From the NCBI GenBank assembly GCA_018398765.1, contig JAHBMJ010002181.1, positions 1 through 15,000 of the forward strand: a DNA stretch of 15,000 nt, read 5' to 3'. Under the pieces are notes generated by a model, which worked only from the letters and a program-made list of their open reading frames with translations, was not told where the DNA came from and ran no database searches. Positions 1 to 8,153 of the stretch are shown piece by piece. Made by a program: the position numbers and the translations under genes. Numbering within the stretch: position 1 is the first letter of the stretch; each line of letters starts with the position of its first letter. This DNA comes from Chromera velia (taxonomy: Eukaryota; Sar; Chromeraceae).

Positions 1-171
1 AGCGGACTGGGTCTCCTACTCTCAGTGCTCCTCTGACTGCTTTTGACAACGAGTCCTCTACCTCGACGCTCGTTTTTCGCGCTCTCTTTTTGTCACAAGG
101 GGTCTTCCGAAGTCGAAGACGCCTATTTTGTCAGTGTATTTTCTCTCGCTGTCATCCGTTCCAATCGTTGA

Positions 172-417
172 AAGCATGTCACGATCAGTCACGACTTCAG
201 AGCTGCCTTCTTCAGGTCCGTCGTCCCTGTCCTATCTGAGCAGAAAAACTGCTGTCTCTTTGCCGTCTCCGTCTTCTATGATTTCCTGTCTCCGCTGCCC
301 CGTGTGCTCTCCTCGTCTGCAGCCGGAGAACCAGTCCGAAATTCCCAAAAAAGACCTGCGGAGAGACAGGATGGAGAAGTGCGTGTGGTCTTCGAACACG
401 CTTGCCCGACCGCACAG
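172..417 (+). CDS. First visible exon of the LRR gene (N-terminal, non-LRR)
   Basis: The frame is open from 172 to a donor at 418 (cacag/gtgcgc). It encodes a partly hydrophobic stretch including HDFRAAFFRSVVPVLSEQ and FAVSVFYDFLSPLPRVL, and ends EVRVVFEHACPTAQ. It joins in phase 0 to 533-604 (EVSQWESDRNG...WVFLQFNKT) and then to the first LRR exon. Possible acceptors are the AGs ending at 174, 200, 202 and 215; I cannot choose between them. A different frame here begins with an ATG at 176, but it reaches the donor in the wrong phase to enter the LRR frame, so I prefer this one. The function of this N-terminal part is not recognised. Confidence 0.5.
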
Positions 418-3400
418 GTGCGCGTCTCTCTAGATACAGATTGCCTCTTGTGAATTTGCGAAATGTTTTCACATTTTCTTTCTCGTGCTTCTTGCATGCC
501 CAGAACGAAACCTTGTGATTATTCTTTTGCAGGAAGTCTCCCAATGGGAATCGGACAGGAACGGGTTCGGACTCGCGTGGGTTTTCCTGCAGTTCAACAA
601 AACGGTGAGTGAGCCTCACTTCGCTCTGTCCAGCCTCAGGTGCAACATTTTTTTTTTCCACTCGGGAGAGAACTCTGTATGATGTGGTTGTCGGCTTTTG
701 TGCAGACGCTCTCTTGTTGCTGCATTCTTTTTGCCTGCCTGCCCCTCTGCAGGGACGGTGTCATTTGCCCTTTGAGAGCCTTGACCTGTCGGGTGAGTGG
801 TGGCGGACCTGAAATCGTCATTCCTCTTTTGTTCCTCCTCCCCTCATCTTTTGGTAATATGTCTGTGGCGGAGCAGAAAGAAACGGAAGGGCGACCTCAA
901 ATGTCTGTATCTTTCTCTCCTCTCTCTCGGTCGAGAAAAGACGTAAAGGAGTTCGATCAGTGTCCGCGTTGAGAAGAAAGGCACCCGATTTCGCAGGAGA
1001 TTCCGTCTCTGCTTGGCATGCTTATATCCGTCATTTCGTCTGCTTTGTGTGCGCATTCTCTCGGCTTTCATGTTGTTTCTTTTGAACCCTGCCTGCCACC
1101 CTGTCTGCTGTCTTTCTGGATCATTCTGTAAGAGCCTTTCTGTCTTGTGTCTCTTATATTTCCAGACCTTCTTTTCCTCCGCTGCACAAGACTCAAATCT
1201 ACTTGTAATGCGTGGCCAAGCATGGGTGGAAATCTGTTTTCTTCTCCGCAGATTTCTCTTTGAGTGACCGCAAGCTGAAGCTTCTGCTTTCCTCCCTTCC
1301 CTCGGGGCCTGGTGTTGTGGAGACGCTCAGATGCGGTCAGTGGAAGAGACTTATCTTTGAAACTCTTGAAATGCGAGTGGAAGGAAGAGAAGTAGACTGA
1401 CCTTTAGAGCAGAAAATGTTCCGACATGGAGACTGCCGAAAGGCTGAGGGTTTTTTGCACGACTCTGACGCACACGCAGAGAGAGAGGGAGAGAGAGAGA
1501 GAGAGAGGATTCCTTCTATCATCTTTCTCCCTCCCCGCCTCCCCCCTCCCCCCCCTTCCTCTCTGCAGGTCCCCATGTCTGCAAGGAAGCCTCTCTGCCA
1601 ATCCTCCTCTCCTCTCTGCGTATGAAGGAAGGAGGAACGGGACAATTGCCATTCAGCTCTTTGAAGACTCTCGACCTTTCCAGTCAGTCTTTTGTTTCTG
1701 TGGGATTTTGATGGTTCGCAAACGAAGTTTCCTCGTGTGTAAGCGCTGCGCAACATTCGGTACAGCCCTTCTCAGAATTCCTTGTTCGACTGAACGACTG
1801 ACAACCTCGTGCAAATAATCAAGACAAAATAAACGGATATGTCTGCTAAATCAACAGTTGATTGTCCCATGAGATCACCCGTCGCCTTTTTTCTCTTCCT
1901 TGCAGAGGTATGATGAGCCCTTTCGTTCCAACAAACAGAATTGACGACTTTCTCGAGCCCCCACCGTTCGACCAACGAATGAGGAACTGAATATTCATTG
2001 GCGGAGTTTTGGATCCTGCATGGGTTGGATCGAAGAATCTTGCTTGTTCCTTCCTTGTCTTTTTTTCCTTCAATTCGTCCCTGCAGATTGCGATCTGGAT
2101 GAGAGAGCTGGCGCCTTCTTTCAGCAGCTTCCCCCCTCTCTTGAGCACCTCCTCTTGAACGGTCAGTTCTTTCACATCACAGTGACTGACGAGACTGTAA
2201 TGAAGGAATGGCGGAATTTTTCTCCCTCGATCGGAGGCTGGTCTGTTGCACAGATGAGCGCTCAAAGCAATCTGAGTGCAGTTGTCTCTGGTGCACAGCC
2301 CCCTATTTTCACTTCTCGGATGTCTAGATCCTCCTCTTTTAGTCTCGTGCGTCTATTTGTGTAGTCCTTGTCCGCCCGTCGCCCGGCCCCATGCACCTAC
2401 CGGCCTGCCGCAGCGTTGCATCAATATGTGTCCATGCATGTGTTTGCCTGTACATTCATATGTAGATCCGAGTTGTTCGCTTCCCTGTATTCAATTGTGC
2501 GTCCACCCCTATGACCCGATTTTTTTCTTTCTTGTCTCGCGGCAGTCTTGAGGAGTCCCGAGAGGTGGTATGCAGGCATGCTGTGTTTGTCTGGTCTTTT
2601 CTTTCTCTTGCATGAAGTCCTTCTCTCAGCACGCCAGAAAAATCAACGAATACCGCTTCCCCCTCTTCCTCTTCCTGCAGGCAACCGACTCCGGTGTGTG
2701 TCTGTCGAGAGACTGAGCCCGGTCTTTGCCTCTGGCGGGCTCCCCAACCTTCTGAGCCTTGATCTCTCCGGTAACCCTCTGGGCCCTTGTGGGCTGAAGG
2801 CGCTTGTAACGGGTATGACTTCAGCGCCGCATTCTCTTCCCCTGCAGTCCCTCAAACTGGCCCGTACAAAGGCCACAGCAGAGGGAGTGGAAGCTTTGGG
2901 GGAAGCAGTGAAAGCAAAGAAGCTAACTTCACTGCAGACCCTCGACCTTGAGGGAAACAGAATCATGTCGGCAGGAGCGCACCACCTTGCTTCTGCAGTC
3001 AATTCAGGGGGGCTTCCTCATTTGCGCACTTTTATTCTGAAGAACAATTTCCTCACAGAACCTGAAGTCAGGTCGGACCAGAGAGATTTTACCCCCATGG
3101 CCGAACTTCTCTCCACCAGTGCTCTGAAAGAGTTGGAGGAGCTGAACTTAAACGAAAATTTATTGTTTGATAGAGAGTTGGAGGCAGAGGGGACGGATGC
3201 GCAGTTCTCGGCTGCCTCTTTGTTGTTCCCTGGTCGTTTCCCTAGATTGAAACGCCTCGATCTGGGGGGCAGCATCCGAGCGCGACTTTCCTCTTCGCAG
3301 TTGGTAGCATTTGCCGCTGCCTTGGGGGTGAAGGGATCGCCATGCCTCCAAGAGGTTGTTCTCCCTACAGACTACGCTTGACAGCAGAACCAAGCAGGAT

Positions 3401-5112
3401 CCCTGGCCCTTGCGAACGCTTTCAGCTTGGGGCACCTATCCCACCTGACCCGCTTAACCATATCCGCCGCGCTCGACATGACGAGCGAGGCATTCGCTAG
3501 CCTCTGTGGCAGCTTTGCCACAGGCAAGGTATCCCGCCTGCAGAGTCTAGATCTTGAGATCTCCGATGAGAATCCGGAAGAGGGAGTCAGGGCCCTTGCT
3601 GAATCGATCAGAGGGGGGGGGCTGCGTTCGCTCACGAACTTCCGGCTCAATGTAGCTGGGTTTTTGGGTAAGGACGAGTCAGACGGAAATTCAATGTCAA
3701 TCCTGGGGGCGGCATTGGGTAGTGGGGGGTGTCCATCGCTAGAGAAGCTTGATTTAACGTGGGTTGAGGGAGGGGATGAGGGGGTGGGGGGTCTTGCGGA
3801 AGGTTTGGGTGGGGGGCGTTTGTCGTGCCTCAGAGATCTCTATCTCAGCTTGGTAAGTGACAACCCGTGGGAAGGGGGGGGGGGGGGATGTGTAGCGTTA
3901 GGGGAAGTTTTGAGCACCAACACGGTGCCTTCCCTCCGCAGTGTGAAGCTGTGTTGGAGCATGAATGAGAGTCTTGTGCCTCTTTGTGAGGGTCTCTCCC
4001 GAGGGAGGGTGGGCCCTCCAACGAAGCTGGAGATGAAATTGATGCCCGCGGGGGAGGGTTGCAACGTAAAGGCGGGAGTGAGTGGACTAGCGCAGGTTAT
4101 TCGGAAAGGGAAGTTGTCGGGGTTGTACAGACTTACACTCCGTCCAGAAGATAGAGTGGTCAGTGATGCAGAATGGGAATCGTTTGGAGAAGCGTTCACA
4201 CACGCAGAGGCGTCTCTTGAATCTCTGCAGTCTCTCTCTTTGCAGACTGACTCGTACATGTTTATGTCTCAGACTGATTGGTTTTCGGCCTTTCTTAAGG
4301 GCATGTCCAGAGGTTCCGGACGCCTGCCGGCCCTGTGCAGTCTGTCTTGCCCCCGCAGAGGGGCCAACAGCAAGACGGGTTTCGAGGGTCTGTCCGCACT
4401 CGTGAGAAATGGAAATATCCCTTCTCTCGGGGATTTGAAAGTGGACCTCGGCAGGCTCGGGCATGAGAGGGCACAAACGTTCGGCAGTGCCCTCAGTTCT
4501 CCCCACATTTCGTCCCTCCGACGACTCGACGTGTCGCTCGGTGATTCGTTCCCCCCCTTTGTTGTAGATGAAGTGCGTGTGCTGTCAGGCGGCCTGAGCT
4601 CTGGGCATCTGCAGGGGTTGAGAGAGCTCTGTGTGACGGGTCTTTTTGTGGCTGATAATGTCCGTGCGTTGTGTGTGGGTTTGGGTAGTGGTAAATTGAC
4701 ATCTCTTTGGAAGCTCGATCTGAATCACAACTATTTAGGACCTGAGGGGGGCAGGGCGCTTTCAGAGCTAGTTTCAGAGGTTTTGGTTGCAGAGAAGCTG
4801 CCTTCTTTACAGACGTTCGAGGCAGCTGTAGCACAACTCAAAGACGAAGGGTTGAGGGCATTGATAGAGGGGTGGATGAGCCGATCCCCCCCTCCCCTCC
4901 GACGTCTGAACCTGTGGAGCAACTGGTTCACTGGAGCGGTTGCCGAGGATCTCTTGGTTCTCCTAGAGTCAAAGCGAATGCCTTCACTGGACAGCGTGAT
5001 TCTCTCTCATAGTGACGACTTCGATGAGAAATGGAGGCGGTCGCTGTCTGAGGCATTTCCAGATGTTGTAGAATTCAAGTTTACTGAAGCAGCTAGTGAA
5101 GCAGACGTGTGA
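172..5112 (+). CDS. RNI-like leucine-rich-repeat protein, seven exons seen, 5' partial, interrupted by an in-frame TGA
   Basis: Exons that join in one frame are: about 172-417 (start unresolved), 533-604, 753-792, 1252-1335, 1569-1682, 2087-2161 and 2681-5112. All six introns are GT-AG, with donors gtgcgc, gtgagt, gtgagt, gtcagt, gtcagt and gtcagt, and pyrimidine-rich acceptors ending in CAG. About 119 residues of non-LRR N-terminus are followed by roughly 28 repeats of about 25-36 residues. The pattern is LxxLxLxxNxLxxxGxxALAxxLxxGxLPxL, as in ribonuclease-inhibitor-like LRRs, which form curved protein-binding scaffolds. Clear units are SLDLSGNPLGPCGLKAL, TLDLEGNRIMSAGAHHLA and KLDLNHNYLGPEGGRALS. 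No signal peptide is visible in the part present, and no enzyme domain. No start codon was found: exon 1 is open back to a TGA at 169-171 with no ATG, so an upstream exon must exist. The TGA at 3379-3381 splits the last exon. The partner and pathway cannot be told from sequence. Confidence 0.75.
1479..1508 (+). repeat. (GA)n microsatellite in LRR intron 4
   Basis: An interrupted run of GA dinucleotides lies in the intron 1336-1568, about 60 bp before the acceptor at 1568. A CT/C-rich tract lies between it and the acceptor. Confidence 0.9.
2681..3381 (+). CDS. Last LRR exon, part before the in-frame TGA
   Basis: This begins after a strong acceptor (ccctcttcctcttcctgcag), in phase 1 with the exon ending at 2161. 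The join restores the repeat LLLNGNRLRCV. It carries seven LRR units, the last being LQEVVLPTDYA, followed directly by TGA at 3379-3381. If the TGA is read as a stop, the protein ends mid-repeat without any capping sequence. An alternative acceptor at 2545 would extend this exon in frame by 45 codons. Confidence 0.75.
3379..3381 (+). other. In-frame TGA inside an LRR unit
   Basis: The codons read ...GAC TAC GCT TGA CAG CAG AAC... in the LRR frame. The following base is C, a context known in eukaryotes to make stops leakier. No frameshift is needed: both sides are in the same frame. Confidence 0.85.
3761..3791 (+). other. G-quadruplex-type motif in LRR coding strand
   Basis: Five runs of three or more G (GGG, GGG, GGGG, GGGGG, GGGGGG) are separated by loops of 1-4 bases. 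They lie on the coding strand, so both the DNA and the mRNA could fold. The run encodes Gly, Glu and Val between two LRRs. Folding is an inference from the pattern. Confidence 0.55.
3874..3887 (+). repeat. Run of 14 G within the LRR coding sequence
   Basis: The homopolymer encodes a glycine run (WEGGGGGCVALGEV). Downstream LRRs are in frame only with the present length, so this is a slippage hot spot and a place where a sequencing error would matter. Confidence 0.9.
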
Positions 5113-5163
5113 AACTTATTATGATATGTACTACTATACGTATGTAATTTAATGTTTCTTTTT
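5113..5163. other. Short AT-rich stretch between the LRR stop and the retroelement
   Basis: About 50 bp directly after the LRR stop codon are strongly AT-rich, unlike the exon before and the retroelement after. They resemble the large AT-rich block that starts at 7317 on the other side of the element, which suggests one spacer split by insertion. Confidence 0.6.
5157..5163. repeat. Candidate target-site duplication, left copy (TCTTTTT)
   Basis: TCTTTTT ends exactly where recognisable reverse transcriptase coding begins (CGC ATA TGG CCA AAG GGC TGG). The same 7-mer occurs at 7315-7321, right after the (ATC)n tail. It is low complexity, so chance is possible. Confidence 0.4.
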
Positions 5164-7182
5164 CGCATATGGCCAAAGGGCTGGAATTCAATCCGGATTG
5201 TGCCCGTGCCTAAAGGACCCCCGTGCTTAGACTGCGGAGAATGGAGACCCATCCATGTGGTATCCGCTCTTGCAAAGCTTTTCTCTTTTTTACAGGAAGG
5301 TAGGCTGAGGAAACAGACTAAGATAGACGAGAGACAGGTGGGCTTCAGAGAAGGCGTGGGGACGAGAGAAGGAATTGCGGCCCTTGCCTCAGTGATAGAG
5401 AGTTGTGAGAAAGAAAAGAAAGCTCTACTGGGGGCCTTCGTTGATTTCAGCAAAGCTTTTGATCGTGTTCCCCGGCAGAGAAGGCTAGAGAGACTCAGAG
5501 AGGAAGGGGTAGAAGAATAGGACATTCATATGGTGCATGCCATGTATACGTCAGTGAGGGCCAGAGTAGACGGCAGCCAGACAGACATCGAAGAGGGCGC
5601 AGGGGTAAAGCAGGGTGATCCTTTGTCTCCTCTTCTCTTTCTTTTGTATATCAATGATCTGCATGAACGGGTAGAGAAAGGGATCGAATCGTCAGACAGA
5701 CAGCAAGGCAGGGAGGGGGGGTCTGAAGGGGGGGAGGCTGTCTTGCTCACAGATTTCCTCCTATCCAGTATAGGGTACGTGGATGACCTCGTCCTTCTTT
5801 CTCACAGTAGAAAAGACCTGCAAAGAAAAATAGACAGATTAGACAGATATTGTAGAGAGTAAGGGTTGTTGGTCAATCTAAAAAAGACGAAGATCATGAC
5901 TCTGTCTTCCCGGGGGGCCGGAGAGGAAGGGGAAGTGACGTTCGATGAGAGGGTGGTTGAATGGGTGAATGAATATAAGTACCTGGGATGCATATTCTAT
6001 AAGGAAAGGAATTTAAAAATGAGTGTAGATGCACGCCTGCAGTCAGCAGCAAAGGCCCTAGGGTCTTTTCAGGGCCTCCTCTCTTCTCTTGGTCCTCTTC
6101 CTGCCTCTATGAAAGTGCAGCTTTTCCGGTCGGTTTGGCTGCCTATCGCCACCTACTCCTTGGAGGCACTCCCTCTTAGGAAACAGGACATCGACACACT
6201 GACCACGCTGCAACTCAGATTTGTTCGTTGGGCCTTCCGTCTCCCTCACAACTCTTTCACCTCTCCTTCTCTCTTCTCTATTGGTCTGTCCTCTATGCTC
6301 TGTGTCATGCCAAGTCATGTTGCTTCTTTCCTCTCTTCTCTTCACCTCCAAAAGCGAGACCTCTCTAAAGCAGTCCTGTGTACATACAGAAGAGGGCTGT
6401 GCCCATCATTTCATGCATCTATCAATAAGTTGCTCCCGAAAGAGACCGTCAAGCTCCTCTCTCTAAGTGAGGCAGAGGCCCGCAGTGTGTGGTCACTGCA
6501 GTATGAAGATATGAGGCAAAGAGAATGGAAAACAGAAAGAGCTCTGGTAGGGAACCGGTTGAAAAGAGAAATGGCGGTCCAGACAGAAGGGGAGTGGTTG
6601 AAGGGATGGGTAGCTGAGAATGAAGACGACAACAGTTATCCAAGAAGAAACCCATCACTCTACCCACCCAACGCTGCATGCACCGCTTTTCAGAAAGCAC
6701 ATCCATCGAGAGAGAGATTTGCTAAACTGCTCCTTTCCACCCAACGAATCTATTCAGGAAAGAAGGTGTCGGTACCGTGCTCTCTGCCCTCGCCCTTTCT
6801 TCAGGCAGGCATTTCCATCACGCCCCTTTTGCTCAAAGTCGTGGGGGGGGGAGCATGCCATGACGGGGTGCAGGAAAAATTGTGTGCACGTTGTCTGAAT
6901 CAAGACAGACGACCGGTTGACGATGCTGTGCATCGCCTGACTGATTGTATAGGGAGGAGAGAGGAGCAAGCAGCATTGAAAGCGGTAGTGAGAGAAGTGA
7001 AGGATGGTTTCTCTCTTTTTGACAGGGTTACCGCTGCGCAAAGAGTGGCAACAATCTCTAAGGTTAAAGGGGCGGGCCCAGCAGAGGTAAAAGCCTTTAA
7101 GAGCTGCCTCTTGATGCTTAATCATAAGCCGCGGCAGGGGTTTGAAGCAATAATGAGGTGCTTGAGAGAGGTGGAGAATTGA
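5164..7182 (+). pseudogene. Non-LTR reverse transcriptase, 5' truncated, two in-frame stops
   Basis: One frame runs from the junction to TGA at 7180-7182 and is broken by TAG at 5518-5520 and TAA at 5860-5862, with no frameshift. The family copies element RNA into DNA at a nicked target. Motifs in order are: the N-terminal fingers motif EWRPIHVVSALAKLFS; motif A FVDFSKAFDRVPR (about 5440-5478); motif B GVKQGDPLSPLLFLLYINDL (about 5602-5661); motif C YVDDLVLLS (about 5779-5805); motif D GLLVNLKKTKIM; and motif E YKYLGCIF (about 5971-6000). A thumb region follows, then a Cys/His motif C-x2-C-x14-H-x4-C (about 6880-6950), like the zinc-knuckle-type motif after the RT in several LINE clades. The catalytic aspartates are present (one in motif A, two in YVDD). 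The two stops make this copy inactive unless they are suppressed. No APE or restriction-like endonuclease is seen. Confidence 0.8.
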
Positions 7183-7190
7183 GAGCATGC

Positions 7191-7220
7191 GTTTGATCTA
7201 GAATAATCGATCGATCAAAC
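7191..7220. other. Hairpin 1 in the retroelement 3' region
   Basis: Perfect 8-bp arms GTTTGATC (7191-7198) and GATCAAAC (7213-7220) enclose a 14-base loop, 8 bp after the RT stop codon. Confidence 0.7.
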
Positions 7221-7222
7221 AC

Positions 7223-7242
7223 TCTATGCATGAATGCATAGA
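7223..7242. other. Hairpin 2 in the retroelement 3' region
   Basis: Perfect 9-bp arms TCTATGCAT and ATGCATAGA enclose a 2-base loop (GA), 2 bp after hairpin 1. In LINEs, 3' stem-loops can be the structure the reverse transcriptase binds; a role here is an inference. Confidence 0.7.
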
Positions 7243-7292
7243 TGAACGGACCACCCGAGTCCAACAAAGGCTAGGGGTTAAGTCTTCTATCT

Positions 7293-7316
7293 ATCATCAT
7301 CATCATCATCATCATC
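7293..7316 (+). repeat. (ATC)8 at the 3' end of the retroelement
   Basis: Eight tandem ATC units lie at the sharp switch from retroelement sequence to the AT-rich block. Simple-repeat tails of this kind replace poly(A) in several non-LTR clades. Confidence 0.85.
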
Positions 7317-7321
7317 TTTTT
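7315..7321. repeat. Candidate target-site duplication, right copy (TCTTTTT)
   Basis: This is a second copy of the 7-mer at 5157-5163. It overlaps the last two bases of the (ATC)n tract, so the exact right edge is ambiguous by a few bases. Confidence 0.4.
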
Positions 7322-7336
7322 AAAGGCCTAGTAGTT

Positions 7337-7832
7337 CAAAGCTGTATAATCAAAAAATATATTTATTCATAATTAATCACTTTCAAATTCCCATAATGAT
7401 GGCATAATCAAGATATAATCACTAAATGTATTGAGTACATAACTAAAAGGAGATAAACCCTAAAAGTTTGTTTTCAGTGATGAAAACAGGGTTGGAACAC
7501 TCAGTTAAACCAATGTAGAAGCTTGGATAAAGTAACTTTAGGTTTGAGTAGAGATAAACAGGATGTAGATATAAAAGTATGTACTAGTGAAATACAGTGA
7601 AACTAGGTACCTTCTCGGCTACTGAAACTAGGTACCAGTATAGACCAATAATTATGATTTTAAGATAAAATCGCTTTGTAGTTAGTCACAATTGTCTTCA
7701 AAACATGCATTAAAAACTACCAAGAATCATGCACACTTTTAAAATATAAAAATAATTAAAATATTCAATCATAATCAATCAACTTATGAGAAAAGTAATT
7801 CTATTTAATGAATTTTAATTATACAGCCTTGG
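7337..7832. repeat. Imperfect inverted repeat pair, arms about 20 bp, about 460 bp apart
   Basis: The left arm 7337-7355 (core GCTGTATAAT followed by xAAAA) matches the reverse complement of 7813-7832 with one substitution and one gap. The core of 10 bp is perfect. GGCCTAG lies near both arms. The pair could be terminal repeats of a roughly 0.5-kb element, but no target duplication was found. Confidence 0.35.
7598..7636. repeat. Direct repeat of 14 bp, period 25
   Basis: TGAAACTAGGTACC occurs at 7598-7611 and again at 7623-7636. Each copy contains a GGTACC palindrome. Confidence 0.85.
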
Positions 7833-8037
7833 CCTAGTTAAAGGCGGTTTTTATGGCTCTATCTAATATTTAGTCCAATATTAATATGCAGTATCAAAAA
7901 ATTGACTCTGAATTACACATATGTATAGATGTAAAAGTACTACTAAAAGAGCTTTACACTAAATTTATCTTCGGTACCTGATTCATCCACTAGTTTACCG
8001 GCCTAGAATTTGTTCACTTTAAGGGAACAATTACTAC

Positions 8038-8056
8038 TGTTTTGGTTACCAAAACA
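8038..8056. other. Palindrome with 9-bp arms in the AT-rich island
   Basis: TGTTTTGGT and ACCAAAACA flank a single central T. Weaker pairing (ATTA outside) extends it further. Confidence 0.8.
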
Positions 8057-8139
8057 ACGGTAATCAATATGACTCTATATCTAGCTCTGTATGATTACTG
8101 TAACCACAAAAATAGGTATTTTAGGCTAGATGTTAGGCC

Positions 8140-8153
8140 ACCTACTAGTAGGT
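8140..8153. other. Perfect 14-bp palindrome
   Basis: ACCTACTAGTAGGT is its own reverse complement. It could be a protein-binding site or a remnant of an element end; no function is shown. Confidence 0.8.

Larger units (their letters stand above)
3382..5112 (+). pseudogene. Continuation of the LRR exon after the TGA: 576 open codons with about 17 LRRs
   Basis: Reading on in the same frame from CAGCAGAACCAA gives a well-formed repeat (QAGSLALANAFSLGHLSHL) and then about 17 further LRRs to the TGA at 5110-5112. The distance between repeat starts stays at 31-33 residues across the TGA, so this was one coding block. The first in-frame ATG is at 3478. The coding strand is rich in G runs, including a run of 14 G at 3874-3887 that encodes glycines and must keep its exact length to hold the frame. 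It may be a recently broken end of the gene, a read-through extension, or the result of a base error at the TGA. The absence of any other stop in 1.7 kb suggests that the break is recent or not real. Confidence 0.65.
5164..7314 (+). mobile_element. 5'-truncated non-LTR (LINE-like) retrotransposon
   Basis: The element starts inside the reverse transcriptase domain, at the first conserved motif (WNSIRIVPVPKG...EWRPIHV), and lacks any upstream ORF or endonuclease. It has a roughly 130-bp 3' untranslated part with two hairpins, and it ends in an (ATC)n repeat. A 7-bp direct repeat flanks it. Loss of the 5' end, a simple-repeat 3' end and a target duplication are all typical of target-primed reverse transcription. 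No LTRs are seen. It lies in the same orientation as the LRR gene, about 50 bp after that gene's stop codon. The exact clade is not resolved. Confidence 0.75.

Noticed and set aside
128-433. A frame containing an ATG at 176, as a possible LRR gene start
   Set aside because: It reaches the donor at 418 in phase 2 and does not lead into the LRR frame through the next exons; the neighbouring frame does.
3328-3387. A 60-bp GT-AG intron (gtgaag...acagcag) that would remove the TGA in frame
   Set aside because: It is much shorter than the other introns here, and removing it deletes half an LRR and breaks the 31-33 residue spacing, while the unspliced reading keeps it. cDNA could still overturn this.
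3853-3941. Strong-looking donor gtaagt and acceptor ccctccgcag inside the LRR exon
   Set aside because: The 89-bp intron is not a multiple of three and its removal leads at once to a stop, whereas the unspliced frame continues the LRR pattern.
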